DNA of 64,000 nt. Origin: Halomonas sp. THAF5a. GTDB lineage: Bacteria > Pseudomonadota > Gammaproteobacteria > Pseudomonadales > Halomonadaceae. The position numbers and the translations under genes are program-made. The notes under the pieces were generated by a model that worked only from the letters and a program-made list of their open reading frames with translations, had not been told where the DNA came from and did no database searches. Location: positions 434,001-498,000 of the forward strand of contig NZ_CP045417.1 in the NCBI RefSeq assembly GCF_009363755.1, in the 5' to 3' direction. Below, in pieces: positions 57,664-64,000 of the stretch. The stretch's first letter is position 1; each line of letters opens with the position of its first letter.

Positions 57664-60198
57664 CTAGAAGATGGCCTCGTAGGCGCCGGTGCCCTGGGAG
57701 CCGCTCTCGCGCTCGACCTCCTGCTCGACGCGGCGCGGCTGGAAGCCGGGCAGGTGATCGGCCATGAACAGCTCCTCGATGCCGCCGCCCTGGTCTTCGC
57801 GTAGGCGGCGGCCGGTGTCGGGGTCGACCCGCTCGCTGACCACGTCCGCCGGCCGCTCGGGCCAGCGTTCGGGCTCGCCCTCCAGGGCCTGGCCCATGAA
57901 GTCCATCCAGATCGGCAGGGCCACCTGGGAGCCATATTCGGCCGTGCTCTCGTTGTTGTCCTTGCCCACCCAGGTGGTGGCGACGAGGTCGCTGTTGAAG
58001 CCGGCGAACCAGGCGTCTCGCTGGTCGTTGGTGGTGCCGGTCTTGCCGACGATATCGCCGCGCTTCAGGGCCAGGGCCCGGCGGGCGGTGCCGCGCTCGA
58101 CCACGTCACGCAGCATGTCGCGCAGGATGTAGACCGCCGCCGGGTCCGCCACCCGGGGTGCGACCTCGTAGGTCTCGCCGTCGATCTCGACCATCATCTG
58201 GTCCTCGCTGCAGTCGCGGCAGGCGACGCGCGGCGAGGCCTCGTCGACGACCGAGTCGTCATCGTCGCCGCCGCGGGTCACCCGATCGATGAACCAGGGG
58301 GAGACCTGGAAGCCGCCGTTGGCCAGCACCGCATAGGCGTTGGTCATCTCCAGCGGTGTCAGGCTGGCGCTGCCCAGCGCCAGGGAGAGGCCGCGCGGCA
58401 GCTGGTCGGGATCGAGGCCGAAGCCCTCGAGGAACGCGATGGTGCGCTCCAGCCCCAGGGACTGCAGCACGCGGATGGTGACGAGGTTGCGCGAGCGCGC
58501 CAGGGCGACCCTGAGGCGGGTCGGGCCGAGGAAGTCGCCGCTGGAGTTGGCAGGGCGCCACAGCTCGTTGCTGCCGTCCTGCAGCACCACCGGGGCGTCG
58601 TTGACCACGCTCGCCGGGTTCATCTCGCCGCTGTCCAGCGCCGCCAGGTAGACGAACGGCTTGAAGATCGAGCCCGCCTGCCGGCGCGCCTGGGTGGCGC
58701 GGTTGAACTTGCTGGCGTCGAAGTCGAAGCCGCCCTGCAGCGCCAGGATGGCGCCATTGTCGGGATCCATCACCACCAGCGAGCCCTCGGCCCCCGGGCG
58801 CTGGGAGAGGCGCCAGCTGCCGTCCTCGTCTTCGAGGATGCGCACCAGCGAGCCGCGGGTCGCGATGTCGTCGGCCGAGTTCGGCGGCGTGCCCCGGCTA
58901 TAGGGGCTCAGGTAGGGATCCGCCCACTCCAGGCCCTCCCAGGGCAGGGTGATGAGCTCGCCGCCGCGGGCCAGGACGCGCATCTCGCGCCCCTCGCTCT
59001 CGACCACGATGGCGGGCTTGAGCGGCCCGTAGGCGGGCGTGCGCTCGAGCACCTGCAGCCAGTTGCTGACGTCGCCCTCGATGCCCTCGATCTCGGTCTG
59101 GCTGCGCTCGGCGGCGCGCCGCGCGGTCTGCATGATCTCCGGTGACTCGGCGAGCTCCTCTTCCAGCCCCTCGCGGTCGGTGCGCTCCTGGGCCTCGGCC
59201 AGACTGCGCGGGATGTCGGTCTGCTCCGGGCCGCGCCAGCCGTGGCGGGTGTCGTAGTCGATCAGGCCCCCTGCCAGGGCGCGCCCGGCCAGCGGCTGCA
59301 GCTCGCTGTCCAGGGTGGTGTGGATGCGATAGCCGCCGGTGTAGGCCCGGTCGCCGTAGCGGTCGATAGCGAACTGGCGTGCCATCTCGGCCACGTAGTC
59401 GGCTTCCACCTCGACCTGGGCCAGGTGGCGGCGGGCGGTGACCGGCGCCTGCACGGCCTCCTCGTAGGCCGCCTCGTCGATGTAGCCGAGTTCGCGCATG
59501 CGAAACAGGATCCAGTTGCGGCGAATCAGCGCGCGCTCGGCGTTGGCCAGCGGGTTGAAGGCCGAGGGGGCCTTGGGCAGGCCGGCGATCATCGCCTTCT
59601 CGGCCAGGGTCAGCTCGTCGAGGGGGCGATCGTAGTAGACCTCGGAGGCCGCCGCGATGCCGTAGGCGCGGTTGCCGAGATAGATCTTGTTGACGTAGAG
59701 CTCGAGGATCTCCTGCTTGGAGAGGATCTGCTCCATCTGCAGCGCCAGCAGGATCTCGCGGATCTTGCGAGTGAAGGTCTGGTCCAGCGTCAAGAGGTAG
59801 TTGCGCGCCACCTGCATGGTGATCGTCGAGCCCCCGGACTGGATGTCGCCGCCGCTCGCCGCCAGCTCCACCGCGGCCCGCAGCAGCCCCTTGGGGTCGA
59901 CGCCGGCATGGTCGAAGTAGGTCGCGTCCTCGGCGGCCAGCAGGGCGTCGATCAGCTCCTCCGGGATCTCGTCATACTCCACCGGGGTACGGCGCTCCTC
60001 GCCGAACTCGCCGATCAGCTTGCCGTCGCGGGTGAAGATGCGTAGCGGCGTCTGCAGCTCGAAATCCTGGAGCTGGCGCACGTCGGGCAGGCCCGGGGCG
60101 AAGTAGAGCGCGGCACCCACCACGCCCAGGACGCCGGCGGCCGACAGCGAGACCAGCAGCCAGAGGATGGAAACGACCAGGGTTCTGAGAAACTTCAT
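57664..60198 (-). CDS. mrcA: Penicillin-binding protein 1A (bifunctional transglycosylase/transpeptidase)
   Basis: The 844-residue class A PBP polymerises and cross-links peptidoglycan. A signal-anchor helix (LVVSILWLLVSLSAAGVLG) is followed by the GT51 domain (AAEDATYFDHAGVDPKG, GGSTITMQVARNYLL). A large insert follows, then the transpeptidase with the SxxK motif in RQAGSIFKPFVYLAAL near residue 509, SRN in RSRNLVTIRVL, and KTGTT in GDIVGKTGTTNDQRDAWF near 719. It diverges from pilM, the standard ponA/pil arrangement of pseudomonads. Confidence 0.97.
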   Translation of the reverse strand: MKFLRTLVVSILWLLVSLSAAGVLGVVGAALYFAPGLPDVRQLQDFELQTPLRIFTRDGKLIGEFGEERRTPVEYDEIPEELIDALLAAEDATYFDHAGVDPKGLLRAAVELAASGGDIQSGGSTITMQVARNYLLTLDQTFTRKIREILLALQMEQILSKQEILELYVNKIYLGNRAYGIAAASEVYYDRPLDELTLAEKAMIAGLPKAPSAFNPLANAERALIRRNWILFRMRELGYIDEAAYEEAVQAPVTARRHLAQVEVEADYVAEMARQFAIDRYGDRAYTGGYRIHTTLDSELQPLAGRALAGGLIDYDTRHGWRGPEQTDIPRSLAEAQERTDREGLEEELAESPEIMQTARRAAERSQTEIEGIEGDVSNWLQVLERTPAYGPLKPAIVVESEGREMRVLARGGELITLPWEGLEWADPYLSPYSRGTPPNSADDIATRGSLVRILEDEDGSWRLSQRPGAEGSLVVMDPDNGAILALQGGFDFDASKFNRATQARRQAGSIFKPFVYLAALDSGEMNPASVVNDAPVVLQDGSNELWRPANSSGDFLGPTRLRVALARSRNLVTIRVLQSLGLERTIAFLEGFGLDPDQLPRGLSLALGSASLTPLEMTNAYAVLANGGFQVSPWFIDRVTRGGDDDDSVVDEASPRVACRDCSEDQMMVEIDGETYEVAPRVADPAAVYILRDMLRDVVERGTARRALALKRGDIVGKTGTTNDQRDAWFAGFNSDLVATTWVGKDNNESTAEYGSQVALPIWMDFMGQALEGEPERWPERPADVVSERVDPDTGRRLREDQGGGIEELFMADHLPGFQPRRVEQEVERESGSQGTGAYEAIF

Positions 60199-60348
60199 GA
60201 AAATGCGGTATCCATGCTGGGAACGGAGGCGGAGTGGCGGCGATGCAGTGGCCTTCTCTCGGGGCAGCCATTATAGGAAGCCGAGGGGGTGGTCACCAGC
60301 GTTGACTCATGGCGACACCATCGATCATGTGAGTTTCGGAAATATCAT

Positions 60349-60422
60349 GTAATCTGCGATTACGGACCGAAGGCATGACAGTCATCATGCAAACGCATCG
60401 GTTCGCAAGGGACAATTATAAT
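60349..60422 (+). promoter_or_regulatory. ponA-pilM intergenic control region
   Basis: The 265-base divergent gap is AT-rich for this genome. It holds a perfect palindrome GTAATC-TGC-GATTAC (60349-60363) and a consensus TATAAT (60417-60422) about 40 bases before pilM. There is no good -35 at the right distance, which suggests an activated promoter. Nothing else in the gap can be called. Confidence 0.45.
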
Positions 60423-60463
60423 GAGCGGTACGCCGCGCGGATCAGGCAGGGGCATGACTGACG

Positions 60464-61525
60464 ATGCGACTGAGAGCACCCGGTAAGGGACTGATCGGTG
60501 TCGATATTACCTCGGCTACCGTCAAAGTCATCGAGCTTAAACGCGCGCGTGGCCACTATCAGGTGGAAAGCTACGCCGTGCGCCCACTGCGCGAGGGCGC
60601 CGTCGTCGAGCGGCGGATTCGCGACATGTCGGCCGTGGTGGACGCCCTCAAGCGCGCCGTGGATCATGCGCGGCCGGCTTCGCGCAACGCCGCCTTGGCC
60701 TTGCCGGCCGGCGCCGCCATCACCAAGACGCTGTCAGTTCCCGCCTCGCTCGACGATGACGAGATCGGGAACCGTGTCCAGCTCGAGTCTGACCGCCACA
60801 TTCCGTTTCCGTTCAATGAGGTCGCCTTCGACTTCCAGCGCCTGGGCCTCAACGCCCGGTACGGCGACCAGCAGGACGTCCTGCTGGTGGCCTGTCGCCA
60901 GCAGGACGTCAATCAGCTGACCGAGGCGGTGCTGCAGGCAGGCCTGACCCCGGCGGCCGTCGACGTCGAGACCTTCGCCATGGAGCGGGCCTTCCAGGAG
61001 CTGCGTCACCAGCTGCCGTCGGAGGGCGGCGAGCAGGAGTGCGTGGCGCTGGTCGATATCGGCGCCACCATGAACGCCTTCCACGTGCTGCGCGACGGCC
61101 GCGTGACCTACAGCCGCGACACCGTCTTCGGCGGCCGTCAGCTGACGGACGAGATCCGCAACCGCTATGGGCTGACCCTCGAGGAGGCGGGGCTGGCCAA
61201 GAAGCGGGGAGGCCTGCCCGACGACTACCAGCGCAGCGTGCTCGCCCCCTTCCTCGACACCCTGGTGCAGCAGGTGGGGCGCTCGCTGCAGCTCTACTAC
61301 ACCGCCGGGCGCAAGCAGGAGGTGCGTCGCATGATCCTGGCGGGCGGCACCAGCGTGCTGCCGGGGCTGGCCGAGCGGCTGGCCGAGGAGAGCGGCATGG
61401 AGGTGGTGATCGCCAACCCCTTCCGCCGCATGAAGGTCAACGCCCGCATCGACGTCCCGACCCTGGCCGGTGATGCGCCGGCCATGCTCACGGCCTGCGG
61501 CCTGGCGATGAGGGTAGGCAAATGA
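60464..61525 (+). CDS. pilM: Type IV pilus assembly protein PilM
   Basis: The 353-residue actin-like cytoplasmic ATPase-fold protein links the pilus inner-membrane complex to the motor. LIGVDITSATVKVIEL is the first nucleotide-binding motif, and ALVDIGATMNAFHVL and MILAGGTSVLPGLAERL match the later ones. It binds the N-terminus of PilN. It is the first gene of pilMNOPQ and overlaps pilN by four bases. Confidence 0.97.
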   Translation: MRLRAPGKGLIGVDITSATVKVIELKRARGHYQVESYAVRPLREGAVVERRIRDMSAVVDALKRAVDHARPASRNAALALPAGAAITKTLSVPASLDDDEIGNRVQLESDRHIPFPFNEVAFDFQRLGLNARYGDQQDVLLVACRQQDVNQLTEAVLQAGLTPAAVDVETFAMERAFQELRHQLPSEGGEQECVALVDIGATMNAFHVLRDGRVTYSRDTVFGGRQLTDEIRNRYGLTLEEAGLAKKRGGLPDDYQRSVLAPFLDTLVQQVGRSLQLYYTAGRKQEVRRMILAGGTSVLPGLAERLAEESGMEVVIANPFRRMKVNARIDVPTLAGDAPAMLTACGLAMRVGK

Positions 61526-62103
61526 CGACCATCGAGATCAACCTGCTCCCCTGGCGGGAGGCAGTGCGCGCCCGGCGCAGCAAGCGCTTCGTCACGGCCA
61601 TCGTGCTGAGCGCCCTGGTCGGCCTGGGTGTCGGCTACGGCATGACCTGGTACCTCGACCAGCGCCTGGACGCTCAGCAGCAGCGCCAGCAGCTGATCCA
61701 GGCCAGGACCGCCGAGCTGGATCGCGACATCCGCGCGGCGAGCCAGTACGAGGAGCAGATCGCCTCCCTGAACCGCCAGATCGCGGTCTTCGAGCGGCTC
61801 CAGGTCGGGCGTCCGCAGACGGTGCATGTCTTCAATGCCCTGGTGGATAGCCTGGAGGAGGGGGTCTACTACACCTCGCTCAGCCGCCAGGGGGATCAGC
61901 TGCGACTCACCGGCCTGGCCGAGGACAATCGCCGCGTCTCCGAGCAGCTTCGCCAGCTCGAGGCCTCGCCGGTCTTCGATGTGCCGGTGCTCTCCGACGT
62001 GGAGAGCGCCGCGGACGAGCTGCGCCGCTTCAATCTCAGCGTCAATCAGCACATGCCCGGCACGGAAGGTGTCGAGGGTGCAACCGGTACGGAGGCGCCA
62101 TGA
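61522..62103 (+). CDS. pilN: Type IV pilus assembly protein PilN
   Basis: The 193-residue bitopic protein begins MTTIEINLLPWREAVRARR. INLLPWRE is the conserved PilM-binding motif. A transmembrane helix (FVTAIVLSALVGLGVGYGM) is followed by a periplasmic coiled coil and ferredoxin-like fold. It pairs with PilO. The last few residues are Glu/Thr-rich and unconserved. Confidence 0.96.
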   Translation: MTTIEINLLPWREAVRARRSKRFVTAIVLSALVGLGVGYGMTWYLDQRLDAQQQRQQLIQARTAELDRDIRAASQYEEQIASLNRQIAVFERLQVGRPQTVHVFNALVDSLEEGVYYTSLSRQGDQLRLTGLAEDNRRVSEQLRQLEASPVFDVPVLSDVESAADELRRFNLSVNQHMPGTEGVEGATGTEAP

Positions 62104-62732
62104 ACCTATCCACCGAAGTGCGTCGTCTACGCGAGATGGACTGGGGGGAGCTGGACATCAAGGAGTCCGGCAGCTGGCCCTTCCTGCTGCAGCTGATCTG
62201 CTGCGTGCTGGTCGTCGGTCTCACCGTGGCCGGCATGTACTGGTACCTCGCCGCGCCCAAGGTCGAGGCCCTCGAGCAGGCGCAGCGCGAGGAGCAGCGC
62301 CTGCTGCGCGATTTCCGCAGCAAGTCGGCCCAGGCCGCCAGCCTGCCGGCGCTGCGCGAAGAGGTCGTGGAGCTCGATAGACGCTTGTCAGAACTGGTGG
62401 CGATGCTCCCCGGCGGGGCCGAGATCCCCTCGCTGATCGACGATATCAGCGAGGCGGCGATCGATAACCAGCTCGCCATCGACTTCATTCGCCTGCGCAG
62501 CCCGGCGACCCAGGAATTCTACGTCGAGCGCCCCTTCGACATCCGGGTACAGGGCGACTACCACCGCGTCGCCTCCTTCATCTCCAGCGTGGCCGACCTG
62601 CCGCGCATCGTGACCCAGCACGACTTCAGCCTGGCGCCGACCGATGGCCGCAACCGCCTGCAGCTGTCGATGCTGGCCCGGACCTACAGCTATCGGCCGC
62701 CTCAGGCATCGGCCGAGGAGGAGTCGCCATGA
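62100..62732 (+). CDS. pilO: Type IV pilus assembly protein PilO
   Basis: The 210-residue bitopic partner of PilN has a short cytoplasmic N-terminus, a helix (FLLQLICCVLVVGLTVAGMY), a coiled coil and a periplasmic domain (RPFDIRVQGDYHRVASFIS). It overlaps pilN and pilP by four bases each, typical of a tightly translated operon. Confidence 0.96.
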   Translation: MNLSTEVRRLREMDWGELDIKESGSWPFLLQLICCVLVVGLTVAGMYWYLAAPKVEALEQAQREEQRLLRDFRSKSAQAASLPALREEVVELDRRLSELVAMLPGGAEIPSLIDDISEAAIDNQLAIDFIRLRSPATQEFYVERPFDIRVQGDYHRVASFISSVADLPRIVTQHDFSLAPTDGRNRLQLSMLARTYSYRPPQASAEEESP

Positions 62733-63262
62733 GTCGCTGGTGGACCCGAATCGCCTGGCTGGGATTGCCGCTCGCGCTGGGCGCCTGCAGCGACGCCAAC
62801 CTGGCGAGTCTCGAGCAGGAGCTGGAGGCGGTGCGTGCCAACCCGGGCACGGTGAGCCTGGAACCGGTGCCGCCCGCGCCGAGCTACGAGTCGGTGGACT
62901 ACATCTTCGCCGACGAGCGCAGCCCCTTTCAGGCGCGCCTGCCGGAGCCCGACACGCTGCCCGGCAGCGGAGGCGAGGACGGCGATCTGGCGCCGGACGA
63001 GACGCGCCCCCGGGAGCCGCTGGAGGCCTACGATCTGGGGCAGCTCGAACTGGTGGGTACCCTCAAGGTCGGTGGGCAGCCCTCGGCACTGATCAAGGCG
63101 CCCGACGGCAATGTCCATCGGCTGCGTACCGGCAACCGTATGGGGTCCGACTTCGGTCGCATCATCGGCATCACCGATACCACGGTGCAGCTGGTGGAGA
63201 TCGTGCCCACGGGGCGTGGCGGTTGGATCGAGCGCAGCACCCAGCTCGCGCTCGACGACTAG
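62729..63262 (+). CDS. pilP: Type IV pilus lipoprotein PilP
   Basis: The 177-residue inner-membrane lipoprotein has a lipobox LALGAC with Cys20. A disordered acidic linker leads to the beta-sandwich C-terminal domain (YDLGQLELVGTLKVGGQ, VHRLRTGNRMGSDFGRI) that contacts PilQ and PilNO. ATG 62729 overlaps the pilO stop. Confidence 0.96.
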   Translation: MSRWWTRIAWLGLPLALGACSDANLASLEQELEAVRANPGTVSLEPVPPAPSYESVDYIFADERSPFQARLPEPDTLPGSGGEDGDLAPDETRPREPLEAYDLGQLELVGTLKVGGQPSALIKAPDGNVHRLRTGNRMGSDFGRIIGITDTTVQLVEIVPTGRGGWIERSTQLALDD

Positions 63263-63322
63263 ACAACAGATGGTCATGCCGCCGGACAGGAAGCGGTAGT
63301 GGCCCGCAGGGGGAAGGGAACA

Positions 63323-64000
63323 ATGCAACCGATGATTCGTGGTCTCGCACTCGTGGCACTGCTGGCGGTCTCCACGGCCGCCTCGGCCGCCTCCACCCTC
63401 ACCGACCTGTCCTACCGCCAGGGGGCAGACGGGGCGCTGGAGGTCGAACTCGACTTCAGCGGGCCGGTGCCCGAGGTGCGCGGCTACCGTCTCGACGAGC
63501 CGGCCCGCCTGACCATCGACCTGATGGACACGTCGAGCGGCCTGGAGCGTCGTCGCGAGGAGCTCGGCATGGGCGGCGTCGAGCGGGTCACGGCCCTGGA
63601 GGCGGGGTCGCGCACGCGGCTGGTCTTCGAGTTGGAAGGCCCCTTGCCCTACAACACCCGCCAGCAGGGCGATCGCCTGCTGCTCACCATCGGCGGCGCG
63701 GCCGCCCGGCCGACGGCGGCGTCCGCCACGACGGCCGACGCCTCGCGCGCGGAGGCGTCATCGCCCCGGGCGTCGACGCCGTCGACCCAGGCCTATCGCC
63801 AGCCGAGCATCCAGGATATCGACTTCCGTCGCGGCGACGGCGGGGCGGGGCGGCTGGTCGTGACCTTCGATCGTGCCGGCGTGGATGCCCGGGTGCGCGA
63901 GAGCGGCCGGCGTATCGTCGCCGAGCTGCGCGAGGTCCGGCTGCCGGCCTCCCTGGACCAGGTCTACGATGTCAGCGATTTCGGCACCCCGCTCACGCGC
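63323..64000 (+). CDS. pilQ: Type IV pilus secretin PilQ, N-terminal part
   Basis: The gene continues past the right edge. The visible 226 residues contain a signal peptide (RGLALVALLAVSTAASA), a first AMIN domain (LTDLSYRQGADGALEVELDF and RLTIDLMDT), an Ala/Ser/Pro-rich linker, and a second AMIN domain (IQDIDFRRGDGGAGRLVVTF). AMIN domains anchor the secretin to peptidoglycan. Two AMIN domains are usual for Pseudomonas-type PilQ. The secretin domain itself is not in the window. A GGAAGGG-rich binding site precedes ATG 63323. Confidence 0.95.
   Translation, partial: MQPMIRGLALVALLAVSTAASAASTLTDLSYRQGADGALEVELDFSGPVPEVRGYRLDEPARLTIDLMDTSSGLERRREELGMGGVERVTALEAGSRTRLVFELEGPLPYNTRQQGDRLLLTIGGAAARPTAASATTADASRAEASSPRASTPSTQAYRQPSIQDIDFRRGDGGAGRLVVTFDRAGVDARVRESGRRIVAELREVRLPASLDQVYDVSDFGTPLTR

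Overview
The window is high-G+C (roughly two-thirds G+C by eye) chromosomal DNA from a gammaproteobacterium, most likely a Halomonas-like member of the Halomonadaceae. This rests on the Pseudomonas/Oceanospirillales-type gene orders (rpsB to accA, ubiE-ubiJ-ubiB-hisE-tatABC, argS-ftsN-hslVU, ponA/pilMNOPQ), the Pseudomonas-like long DapD, and a dispersed palindromic repeat of a kind I associate with Halomonas genomes. Almost everything is core housekeeping. I see no prophage, IS element, CRISPR array, rRNA or tRNA.

Layout. 1-5715 (minus): dapD (cut by the left edge), an ArsC/Spx-like protein, dapC, glnD and map. 6010-26964 (plus): the conserved translation, envelope and replication cluster rpsB-tsf-pyrH-frr-uppS-cdsA-dxr-rseP-bamA-skp-lpxD-fabZ-lpxA-lpxB-rnhB-dnaE-accA-tilS. 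26953-28491 (minus) is ppx. Then come rho with a long leader, and the tightly overlapped ubiD-fre-folM group. 33340-35037 holds a 42-aa membrane peptide and then a DAHP synthase gene preceded by two successive aromatic-rich leader peptides and an attenuator-type terminator. 35196-41304: a DUF3087 protein, a Tat-exported PhoX phosphatase behind a Pho-box-like array, and convergent ppk1 and hemB. 41521-54821: elbB, then a long minus-strand block of tatCBA, hisE, ubiB-ubiJ-ubiE (ubiquinone), a DUF971 protein, hslUV, an FtsN-like SPOR protein, argS and priA. 54969-64000: rpmE, maeB, a DUF481 outer-membrane protein and ponA, with the type IV pilus operon pilMNOPQ diverging from ponA (pilQ cut by the right edge).

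How the parts work together. The plus-strand cluster links translation (S2, EF-Ts, RRF) to isoprenoid and lipid carrier synthesis (dxr, uppS), phospholipid and lipid A synthesis (cdsA, lpxD, fabZ, lpxA, lpxB, accA) and outer-membrane assembly (rseP, bamA, skp). Phosphate metabolism recurs (phoX, ppk1, ppx), and the TatABC translocase encoded nearby is the predicted exporter of PhoX. UbiD, Fre, UbiE, UbiJ and UbiB all serve or neighbour ubiquinone synthesis.

The least ordinary material is non-coding. First, the 500-base leader of the DAHP synthase gene has tandem aromatic sensor peptides. Second, a stretch of about 134 bases between rnhB and dnaE folds on paper into a three-way-junction RNA with five supported helices. 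Third, there are smaller leader elements before rho, rpsB, rpmE, hslV and maeB. Several genes are best explained by TTG or GTG starts (frr, dxr, rseP, cdsA, tilS, lpxA, hemB, priA).
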